35,146 nucleotides of DNA from Ichthyophthirius multifiliis (taxonomy: Eukaryota > Ciliophora > Oligohymenophorea > Hymenostomatida): positions 1 to 35,146 of the forward strand of contig NW_004086337.1 in the NCBI RefSeq assembly GCF_000220395.1, read 5' to 3'. The translations under genes were made by a program, and so were the position numbers. The notes under the pieces are model-generated. The model did no database searches, was not told the DNA's origin, and saw only the letters and a program-made list of their open reading frames with translations. Of this stretch, positions 11,275-22,700 are shown piece by piece; position 1 is the first letter of the stretch, and each line of letters opens with the position of its first letter.

Positions 11275-12301
11275 ATATTTAAAAAATTTAATTTATTTTT
11301 AATCAATATATATGACATTAAGTATAAAATAAATAACACCAGGATTTTTTTTTTTTTCTTATTTATGAATCTTTAAAATAAATAATAAATTTTTATTTTT
11401 TAATATTAATTAATTAATTTTTTTAAATATAATTAATATACAACATAGAACATATATTATATATCTTATAATTATTCTAAAAATAAATTTATTCATATAC
11501 TAAACAATAATTAGTATTTCAATATGAAGTATTAAATTAAGTTCTTATTTATGTACTTAAGCGGAAAAATTATCTCCATCAATTAATAATAATTTTTCCT
11601 TTTTTTAATTTATAAAAATCAAATCTCTTTATTAAATTATTAATTAACATAAAATTATCAGCTACATATAGTCAGAATAAAATCAAAGATTATTTATTCG
11701 ATTATTTAATAACATGTAAGAATTAAAAATAATTTGTTTATATAAATTAAATTATTGAGAAAATTCCTCTTATAAATAATTTTGATATAAAATATTATAA
11801 TTAATAATAAATCTTAATTTAAAAGAAAAAAAATATATATATAATAAATTATATAATTAATAATAATAATTTGCAATAAATTATTAGTTTAATATCATTT
11901 TTATTTATATCTATAATTATTTTAAACATAAATTTCAAATAATAATAAAAAATATTTTCAGTTTTAAAGATTAAAGGATAAATATATATATTAAAAAAAT
12001 AAAATATTTTTGCAGATTAGATATAAATAATTTTTTTTTTAATAAAACAAAATTATTTAATTTTTTAGAAAATAATTATTTTAAAATAAAATAATTATAA
12101 TAAAATATTTAAATAATAATTTTTTTGATTAAGGTTTTTATAAAATTATTATATAAATAATATCTGGCCTAAGTCTGTAGATAATTAAGAAAGATAATTT
12201 TTATAAAAATGTTTATAACTTCATACTATAATAAAAAAATACTGTTTTTCAAAAAATATATTAAAATAAATATTTATTTTATTAAAAATTATTTTTATTT
12301 A

Positions 12302-12338
<37 letters not shown>

Positions 12339-12415
12339 TAAATCTTATTAGTTTAATGACTTTAAAAACTGTTTATATGTCTATAAAATAAAATCTTAAA
12401 AAAACTTATTTTCTT
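10788..12415. other. AT-rich spacer upstream of the F-box gene
   Basis: About 1.6 kb of very AT-rich DNA, including (TA)n at 11220-11275 and 12307-12335. A 60-codon frame at 12209-12391 has no protein-like composition. This region must include the F-box gene promoter, but no element is recognisable. Confidence 0.6.
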
Positions 12416-13540
12416 ATTTAAAAAGATATGGAATAAATGCTATTTATTAAATCATATTCATCTTCGTTGTGACATTTTTAGACATATTTTTTTTTTTCTA
12501 AACAGAAAAGATCTGCTCAATCGGGTTAAAAATGTGAGTGTAAGGAGAAGGACCTTATATAAAGATTAATTTTTATTTTAAATAATTTAATATGTTAGCT
12601 GTGTGAATTTTTGTATTGTCAGCATAGAAACAATACTCATTAAATATTTTACTTTATTTCCTTCAAAATCTTTAATTAGTCTTACAATAAAAGCTCCATA
12701 ATCTTTTGAAAGAGCATCTAAAATTCAATCAATGAGTTTTCTGTCATTGCTGCAAGAACTGAAAAGTTTTAAGACGCTTCATTGCCATTCACTCTAATTC
12801 TTTAATTTATCTCAGAATATCCATAAATAGGGTCAAATCCTGATATAAAAGATGTTTTATCAAGATTATAAAGGTTTTACTAATCATTTTATATCCAACT
12901 ATATCATTCAGTTTTGAAATTCTATTATCTTTGGTTTAACCAGTGTTCATGTTTACTTAATACATATTTGTCTTTTTTTAATTTTATCATTTTGCTAATC
13001 CATTTAAAGTCTAAATGAAAATTCATTTAATTTAAAATAGTTATTGGCTCTTCTTTAATAATTTTTTAAAGAAAAATTAAATGAAAAGGTTATAAATACT
13101 TCTTTATGCTTAAAGATCTATTAATTTTTAACTCGTTTTTATTCCATGAATTCTGCCAGTAATAATTCCACTTATAATAGTTATATCTTTAATAATGCTT
13201 ATGACAATAAACTTAATACCTCTTATTTTATTAATAAAAATTATTTTGTTTTTTGATTTAATGTTAGTTTCAAGTATTACAAGAATAATCAAAAAAACTA
13301 AATCCGTTTCTGATTTTTAAGTTTAAAAGTTTCTTGGATAGGTTAATTAAATTTAACAATTTTTACTTTAGAAACTTTATTTATAAGGATAAAAGAAATT
13401 TGTAGTTTAAGTTTAATAAAAAAAAAATTAAACAAATACTTCTTAATAATTTTATTTTTGTTGTTTTTCTTTTTAATAGATATTTTCATTTTATTCATTT
13501 TCCATTTTTCTTTTTCTTCTTGTATCATATTTATTTTATT
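12416..13540 (-). pseudogene. Decayed Tc1/IS630-superfamily DDE transposase
   Basis: Read on the minus strand, pieces of a DDE transposase appear in order but in changing frames. They are an HTH-like part (IIKEEPITILNQMNFHLDF, 13070-13000), then YNLDKTSFISGFDPIYG with the first catalytic Asp at 12859-12861, QRIRVNGNEASQNFSVLAAM, and in a shifted frame ILDALSKDYGAFIVRLIKDF. Another shift gives YCFYADNTKIHTANILNYLK (second Asp, 12618-12620) and GPSPYTHIFNPIEQIFSVQK (Glu, 12516-12518). The Asp-Glu gap is 33 residues, typical of the Tc1/mariner/IS630 group. Besides frame changes there is an in-frame TGA near 12910. A Lys-rich frame at 13343-13528 may be the degraded N-terminus. No terminal inverted repeats were identified by eye. 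The element is inactive. Confidence 0.8.
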
Positions 13541-13969
13541 TTTAAATTGTTAACTATATTATAAATTATAGATATCTATTTTTAAATGAATTCTTATTTT
13601 TTTTGTATTGAAATTGCTTGTTATTTTAAAAAAATAAAAGTTTATTTTATATTAGAAGATAAATAGATGAAAATTTTTTTATCTATTACTTTAATTTAAA
13701 TTTCATAAAATGTTTATTTTATTTTTATTACTCCTTTTTTTTTTTTTTTGTGCTTTATGCTTTATTTTCAAGAATTTGTTTAATTTGCAAAATAAATATT
13801 TTAAAAAAATTTATAAAAAATACTGTAATCCGCTTCAAAATAAATATCTGCACCTCAATAATATGCAGTTAACAGTTTAGGGGGAGGGGGAAGGGCATCA
13901 TAAAAAGTTAAAGATTGTTATTTGTTTATTATATATTTTTATAAAAACAATAAAAAATTTAATAGAATA
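13541..13969. other. Spacer with a G-rich island
   Basis: Mostly AT-rich, no gene recognised. It includes the unusual run GGGGGAGGGGGAAGGG at 13880-13895, described under findings. Confidence 0.6.
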
Positions 13970-14332
13970 AGAAACTATAAATTACTTTTTACTTCCAATA
14001 AGAATTTATATGACTATTTATCATAAAATATTAGGCTTTCAATACATAAATTTTCCTCAAAAACAGTCAATGAAATGTTTCTTGAATAAACTTTAAAAGT
14101 TTTTCTAATGGAAAATTGGCATAATTAAACTCCAAAGCTGAAGTAGTAATAAATTATGTTTGAAATTTATCAAATAAATAAAAAAAGTTTTATCAGAAAA
14201 GTATATGGATATAATTTGAATCACGATTCTTTAAAATTGCAAAAAAAAATATTTTTATTAAAATCTTTATACTTTTTAGATTAAATAAACTATATATTTT
14301 TAACATAAGAAGTAAAAATAAACAAAATTTGA
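13970..14332 (+). CDS. Doubtful open frame, possible gene fragment
   Basis: With TAA/TAG as Gln, about 120 codons are open up to the TGA at 14330-14332. Part has ordinary protein composition, for example NLYDYLSQNIRLSIHKFSS, NEMFLEQTLKVFLMENWHNQ and RKVYGYNLNHDSLK. The first ATG lies well inside the frame, and no start, intron or family was recognised. The last third turns Lys/Leu/Phe-rich and is probably not coding. It lies between the transposase relic and the dynein 3' end and could be another remnant or an exon of an unfinished gene. In such AT-rich DNA frames without TGA arise easily, so support is weak. Confidence 0.25.
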
Positions 14333-14675
14333 TTAAAAATCTTAAAAAAAGAATAATAAAAATAAAAAAATTATATTTTTAATATTTTTTTTAAAGAAGA
14401 AAATTATCAATATAATATATCACAAAAAGAAAAATCAGGTATAAAAGAAGAATTAAAAAAATCATATTTAATATAAAGAATAACAAATAAATAATGAAAA
14501 AGATGAAAAAAAAAAAAATTCATTATAAAATTAAATATCGAACTAAGAGAAAAAAGCTTAACAGAAAATATAAAGAAATATATAAAATAATAAAAAAAAA
14601 AAGAATAATTATAATAAAAAATAAAAAAAAATATAATAGAAATACATAAAATTAAAATATATATATAATGATATG

Positions 14676-14721
<46 letters not shown>

Positions 14722-14813
14722 TTTATATTTAATCTATTTTATATATTTTTTAATTATTAATGAAATTTTTTATATTCATAAAATATTATTTAAATTCATA
14801 ATTTAAATTTTTT
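14333..14813. other. A-rich spacer with (TA)n at dynein 3' side
   Basis: A-rich on the plus strand, with a (TA)n tract at about 14679-14717. It lies immediately downstream of the dynein stop codon and presumably contains its 3' UTR. Confidence 0.6.
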
Positions 14814-17800
14814 TCACTAGTTAAGTTAACATATTAAAGCTGTCCCTCTTAAAATCCAGAAATCCGGATATTAATCTAATGAAGGTAAATCAACAGTTAA
14901 AACAAAATTAGTAGATTATCCTGTTGTAGAAAGTACACCAGCTCTAAGAGAAGTTTTATAAATAGGACATCTATATTTTTATTAATTAATGATATATTTT
15001 TTTTATTACATATAATTATCTGGTTTTTCTTTATATTTATCAGTTGGAGAAAAATGAATTATTGGCATAATACATGTTTTTTCACCTGATTTAACATCAA
15101 TTAAAGTTCTTTTTTATCTATCCCATGAAGCACCTTCTAAAAATAATCCATAAATATAAACACCATCCTTTATTAATAAAAGAATAAATATAAATATATT
15201 TTTTTATATAATTTTTTATTTATAAGAACTTATAATATATATATACATTTATATTTATATTTAAAAAATAAAACTACAGTAGGTTTAATTGTACAAACTT
15301 CTTTTTCTATATCAAGTATTCTGAAATTAAAAGAAAGCCTATCAATAGCAATTTGATGTTATCTTGAATGGGTTTAAAGAACTCCAGTAATAAATCCTTA
15401 AGGGAAAAACAGCCCAGAAATCCAATAACAAACCGTATATCCATCCACTAGCCATTTTTAAATAAAAGAAACTCTTTCTTTTAGATCTATTATCCAGGAG
15501 GCTAAAGGCTTTAAAGAAGGATAAGCTACTTTTTACCAAATGTTAGGTACTTAATTATTTAATAATGAATAATAAGTTTAATCAAGTTCAAAAGACATTA
15601 CAATTTCACCTTCTATAGCTTTACCTAGATCTATTAATGTTCTTTTAATTTAACTTAATAAAGTATTAAATTTAGTCATTTCTTATAATAAAACAGTTGA
15701 TAAGGAAGGAATTAAACCCTTTTGATCTGTTTCGAATATATCTTTATTACCTTCGGATCTTTAAAGTATATTAGGTAGGCCTTCTGTTATACTTTTGACT
15801 AATGTTTAGACAATTTAATCTGGAGTCTGCCCGCTTGAAGATCCGCTAGATATTCTGGGTTATATCGATAGTATTGTGTCAATTATTTTTGTTGATTCTT
15901 AGTCTTAAAAGGTTATATTTGCGTTTTCGTTCATTCCGAAAACTGCAGGGTCTTCGTTTAGAGGGAGGGATTCTATATATTATATATAATCTGCTATTTA
16001 ACCTATTTTGGGGATTTAGTAGATTTTAGATTGGGAGAACTAATAAGTGTCTTCTAAAGCTTCTTTTATATAGAATTTTTTAAGAATTGTTTTTAAACAT
16101 CTCCTGTCCCAATCGTCTGTTACTCGGCCGCCGTAGTTTATTTCACCAATTACAAAAAGAAGGGCGTCCCATGGAATTTATTCTTACTCGTTTAGAAGCA
16201 TTTTCATCATTGTAGTGGATGTTTCAAGGTCAGAGTCGTTGAATTCATATCTTATGTTCCAGCCTAATGGACCGAATTTTCTTCTTTCTTATACTATGGC
16301 ATGGAAGAAGATTAAACCCCACGTAAGCTTGTGGAAAATTTAAGTTTTAGTGCATTATTGGAGAAAAGCATCGCTTATGGAATTCCAACTGCGCTTTAAA
16401 TTGGCTTTTAGGCCACGGGGAGGCTCAGTGGTTATTTTAATACCGTTTTAGAGGACTGAAACAGGGAAATAACTGGCAGGCATTGAAGTAAGAAAAATTC
16501 TGAAGTTTGAATTTGTGGGATTCTCGTCTTGTTCAGAAGAAATTTTGTCTATAATAGACTCAAGATCAGGCATCCAAGTTCTGGCAAGGTGACAATTTTA
16601 CAAGCAAATCCAGTTTCCTTATTGTTTTGCTTATTCTATCAATACAGCAGCTTTTTAACCTTAACCCTATCCTAAGGATATTATTTTGAGATTTTAAGTC
16701 ATTTCTTTTTCTTGGGCGAAATTTAAAATTAAAGAACTGGGGTCAGCACCTTATGATAGGACGAAAATTATCGGCGTTTAAAAATCGGAGTCTTGGTGAA
16801 TGGTTTCCATTTAAACGGGAGGGTGTTCTACGAAAAAAGAGCCGAGGTAATTTATTATATAGTCATTTATAGCAAACATTATTTTTTCAGGGCGAAAAAT
16901 TTTCAGGAGAAGCATTTTTTCAAAACGATCGAGTTTTGAGTTATAATCTTCAGGAAATTTCATGTAGTTTTCTTATAAAAAATAGTCTTTCCAATTTTGC
17001 AGTTTTTATGTGATGTTTTTGGTTAAGTCTTTGAATTTTTCCGGGCTTTGGGTTTCCAAGTAATAGGCGAGGTCCCATTGGGGTTGGGAAATGAAGATTT
17101 TATCAGGGTTAGTGGGCTGTTGCTGTTTGTTGAAAACACCGGCCCCTCTGAGGAAAATACTCCAGAGGTTTTCGCAGAGAATTTTTGAGTTTTTATTTAT
17201 TGAAATGGATATTAGGAATGAAAAAATAAGCTTGTCTTTCTCAAAAAGTCCTCTGGTGACGTTTGTGTAGAGATTTTTAGTGATATTGTCGATTAGGCTT
17301 TAAAGGCGATCTATATTGGGGTTTTGGGGGGTGGGTTTAGATGGCTTGATTGAAGAGTTTTGTGATGTATTAGAGGGAATATTGGTACATTGGGTCGATT
17401 AAGGAAAGGTCTTTTATTACGAAGAATAATATTGAACCTCGAATCGAGACTGGGCGGTAGAGATTTCGGGTATTTTCAATGTCTTTTTCAATTTCGGTGC
17501 TGATTTTTATTTACTGGGAAATTTCGAGGGCCGTTATTTTGGCGTTTTCAAGGGTTTAGATTAAGTTTTCGTCGTCGAGAATTTTCTCTGCTTTAGCCTC
17601 GGCTAAGAGACGAAGGATCTCTTTTTCAGATTCGATTATTTCTTTCTGTAAGAGGATAGGTTTTGAACGTTTTCGTCTCTTTTTTTCTCCACTTCAGGAT
17701 TCTCGTTTTCACGACGTCAGCTAGAAATTGGTCCTCGAGGCCTTCGAAGGTCGCCGTGAAGTTTATAACAGTAACTTTAATGAATATTTCAGGTAAATAG

Positions 17801-19720
17801 GCTGGATTAGGCTTCTTTGTAGTCATGTAGAGTCTAAAATCTTTATGATAATCACATTCTTTGTCTCCTAGTTTTAAAAGTAATCGGCCATCGATTTCGA
17901 AATATGCTTTTGTTAATATAGTATCTAGGACAGGGTCCAATTTAGCGTCAACATCTTCGATTATTACAGGATATCCGTTTGCGACTTAGGCTTGGATTAT
18001 GGAGATAAATTTTGGGTTAGAGAATTTTAGGATGGATAATTTGTTTTATTTTTCCATATTTTTTATCCATTTAGAAGCTTATAGTTGTGGGTCAATTAAT
18101 AAAGGCCATCTATATGCATTCATTATAAAAATTGAGTTTTCCTAAGAAACTTAATCACTAGGAAGACCTTACATTTACCATTCTCTTAATTACATAGGGT
18201 CTGCCATTACTTTAGATATAGTGTAATTTTCTTACATTATGGGAATATTGTATTCTTTTATTTATTCAATCCATTTGTTCTCGAGTTCGGTTCTAAAAAT
18301 ACCTGTGAAGGGGCCGTTATAGGAAATTTAGGCAGAAGATATAAAGGCGTTTCCGAAAGTATTTTCGATGTCTATGTTTAATTTTTAGACTGTTTCTTTC
18401 CATCTTATGGCTTCATCAGCTGTGAGGACGATTAGCTTTTGAGCTCTTTAAAGTCTTTTTTCTGTCAGTTCCATATTGTATTCTAGGGTCTGCTTTTCTT
18501 GGACTACTAATTCGGTTTCGTCGCGGAGTTTCTGAACTTTTGCCTTTACTTAGTTTAATGCCGATGTTTTTTCCTGCAAATTCTTTTCGACGATTTCAAG
18601 TTCGGCGTTAAGTTTGGCAACTTATTCCCTTTTAGGCTTTACTATTAAGTTTACGTCTGCGTAAATCTTCATAGATTTACAAAAAAGGGCAAGATCATAG
18701 GCATAGGATAGATTTTTTTTTATATCTTCAAGATTAAATTCGGGTTTAGAGAGTACTTTATTTAATTTTTTTAGCTTTTCAGCTGAAATATTGTCTTTGT
18801 CATATTCTACGAGAGTTTTAACAAATTTACTTACATCTTAGAGGAGAGATCGAGCAGTTGACCATTCGACTTTTTTCTCCCCTAAAAGTACACAGATCGC
18901 TTCAAAAGTTATAATGGCTTAAGATGGGGGTTAGGCAAGTGTTTTTAATATACTTAGTTGGGATTTATCAATGTTAGATACTGCTTCTTGGGATTTAATT
19001 AACTCAGGCATTACTTTATCAAGTTCTATTTAGGCTTCGTCAGCTATAAGTTGAATTTTATCTTTTTATTTTTAAACTTTTGAGGCTTCTTCGTATACTA
19101 TTAGTTACTTTTCGGCAGCTTCTTCAGAATCTTTTTCGACTTGTTTGAGCTTTTCGGTTACTATAATGCTTTTTTCGGCTAATAAAGGCTTTAGATCGGT
19201 TAAATCGATTTAAAGTTGTGCAACTTGTTTATTAGCTTGTTCGAGTTTGGTCAAACCGGAAGAAAGTCTTTGTTGGTTTTAAATTAATTCGAATCTTTTT
19301 TTATTTAGAGTATCTTAATAAAGTTTAATTAAATCTAAATATGACTTAGGAGTATTATATACTCTTCTTTTTAATTATTATTCAAATAAATCGGCAATTT
19401 AAGTAGAAGATGTGTGAACCATTTAGCACATTAAAGATAACTTTGAAATCATATCTTGTTTAGAAATGGTAGAAGATAATGGGAAATTACTATTGTTTTT
19501 AAAAATAGTCTCTGCTACACTTATTAATGCTTCTTTAGGCCAAGTAGAAAACCAATCTAAAGTACAACAATCAATTAATGAAGGAAATTTACGATGACGA
19601 ACTCTTAAAGAATCACCTATAGGACTCATACATAAAACAATATGAAGATAATGTCTTACTCTTTCAACGAAAGTCTATTAAAATATAAAAAAAAATATAT
19701 GTAAAATTTATATAATATAT

Positions 19721-19755
<35 letters not shown>

Positions 19756-22700
19756 TTAATTTATATATATTTATTGTTTAACTTTATATATAGTGTCTGG
19801 ATCTTCTTATCTTTTTAGTTTATTATTTATTTGTCTAGTTTCATTAATAATTATATCCTTTTCATCTGATTACCATAGATTAGGTACCTCTCCTGAATTA
19901 AGTATATTATTTATATCTTCAAGAAAAGTTTCATACAGAATTTAATTATCAGTGAATATAAAGCAGACATTTTTGCCTTCTATAGATGAAATTTTCATTA
20001 TATCTTTAATGAAATCTCTGAATTTTTCGCCGTCAAAATCTTTTACAATTTCAATTTGTACTGTTTTATTTTCTAAAATATAACTACTTAATTTTGTCAG
20101 GGATTATTTTCCACTTCCACCTACTCCAATAAGCATCGCGTTTCCTCTTGGAGACCTTAAAACTCTCATAATTCTAAGAATATGTTAAATACAGGTATTA
20201 AAGAATACCAGGTTCATTTTGTTAGTGTTTGAAGAGTTATAATCGTCAAGTTTATCTTCTAAAGTTTTGATTACTTTTGGCATTTTTTCAGTTACATCTT
20301 CGTATTCTTTCAAATTAGTTTCTAAACACAAAATATCACTGAAAAGAATTTATTAAATATCGCTTTTATTTAATTTAGAATGGAAATAATTTCCTAATAA
20401 CTTCATTATATATTCATAAAACCAATTTCTGTCCTCCTCATTTATTAACCTGTCGAAAAAAACTCGTTAAGTTTCATGAATCCAGAGTTTTACGAACATA
20501 TTATTATCTCTAATAGTTGATTAATGAGACATCATTATTCCTTAGAACACCTTCGAAACATCCCTTAAATTAAATGTATAATGGAATTTTGATGGTTTAG
20601 CTTTTAATTCCAGGCTTATGCTTTAGTATATTTCTATTGTGCTGTTCACTGTGGCCTCTGACATTCTTTTTACACTTTCTGGGAAATTTAAGGCTTTTAA
20701 AAAACCAGAAAGGAGACTATCGAAGATCTTAAAGAGGATTTCTCGAGATGGTTAAGGCGCATTAAGGATATTAAAATGCCTTGTAAATCTCATTGTGAGT
20801 GAGTTTCGACCACCTCCAGGTGGTGCGCTGCATATACAGAGCATTGTGTCTTAGATATCTTTCCAGAATCTCTCTTTTCGGTCATATAGGCCATTTTTGT
20901 CGACTAGAAGTCTGAGTAATTCTATTGGGGGTTATGCGCCGTATTCTTCAACAGCAGGCATGTTTATATCGTCGATGAAAATACAGGTTTTTCGATTAGG
21001 TTTAGCACCTAATAAAGTTTTTTTTATTTTTTCAAGCTTTCCTTCTATTGATAATTAGGTAATATAAGAAGAAGTTTAAGCGGAAAAAATAAGCTGAAAA
21101 TTATCTACATTTTTAGTCGATTGAATTTGCTAAAGTAAAGTTTAAACAATTACGCTTTTTCCAGTACCACTTGAACCAGTTAAATAGACGTTTTTTTTAA
21201 ATGAAAGTAATTCAGAAATCAAAAAACTGAAACGGACAGTGTCTTCAGTAGGAACTAACATATTAAAATAAGAAAGGTCTTTTTCATATATAAATTCGTT
21301 TGTTATATCAGACCAGGGCTTAAATTAATTGTCTTTTAAATAAAAGGAATATATATTACCGAAAGATGGAAAAATTATATTAGGGAATTTCTCTCTTACA
21401 TAAATATCGAGTTTATCATAGTAATTCTCGTTTACAGAACAACATATTGACCATACGAATGAAAAGGCAAAAGAATAGTCTATGATTTTTTTTTTTAATC
21501 ATTATTATTTATTAGGTTGCTCTTTTAATTATTATTCACTGCGTTTTAGGTTACATTAGATCCGAATTCATGCTCTTAAAATATAAAACATTCAAATAAA
21601 TTACATAATGAAGATATCAATTGTAAATCTACAGTAGGTATAGGCTCTTTCATTTTATTTCTTATAAAATCAATAAAAAAATCTACTTTGTCTTCAAATA
21701 AAATCCATAAATAATTTCTCATTTCTTTGTTAAGAATTTCTTATGTGTTTTTTTCTTAATGGACGTTATTCTTTTTTATAAAAGTCCTTTATATCCAACT
21801 TTATACATAAGCCCTCCAACCTACATTCTCTTGCATTAAATATACCATTCCGCATCTCGAAACAGTCGCAGGAGAAGCTACTTTCAAATCTTACACTTCG
21901 AATAGCATTCTCATTTAATTTCTTAGTTTAATTCTCTAACCATTAGCTAAACATAACATCATATTATCATCTAATACTGTATTCATATTTCAATCCATAA
22001 AGCATCTACTGGCCCGTCAAAAACTACCCATTATCTTAATTCAGTTTCATCACTAGAGGAATTTCTCATAATTTAAGAGGCTAAGCCATCCTGCCATTCT
22101 TATGTAAAAGGATTTACTTCCCCATATAATTCACCCATGCTTATACATTTTGGGTTCACTATGTGAGTTATTACTTCCTAAAATCTCTTATCTGTAGTAT
22201 TTTTGTTTTTTTTGAGTTCAGTCATACAATCTTATAATAATTAAAAACAAGTTGTTTTCCCAGAAGTAGTTTAACCGACTAACATCACACCAAATCTTAC
22301 ATTGAAAGTATCGAAAAGCTAGATGCATTTTTCCTTCATTAAAGCAACATTCTATAATCCAAGAGTATTGAAAGAAAGGTTTATTTAATTAGAAATTTCA
22401 GTATAGTCAGGATTTGGAATGACTTCATTAGGGAAAAGGTCCTAAATCAAAGCCTAGAAAAGGGGCAGATCGTCCTTCAAAAATTTAGGAATATTAGAGT
22501 CTCTCATTGCCCTAATTAATACTACGTCTTCCTTTAAATCCGGTTCTGCCCTTTTGAGTGTTCCAGCCATCACTAGCACGCTTTTAACTGCTCTCATACC
22601 GAAATCATAATGGTCTTATTGAGATAATTACTCGGAAGACAATTTGTATAATTAAACCATTTTTTTTGATAAAGGCTTAGCGTTTTCGAAGCCTTCAGCG

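Noticed and set aside
12209-12391. Plus-strand 60-codon frame
   Set aside because: Translates mostly (TA)n and Lys/Ile/Tyr; no start context and no conserved feature.
15342-15539. Minus-strand 65-codon frame
   Set aside because: Shadow frame of the dynein segment that reads [15 protein letters not shown] in the correct frame.
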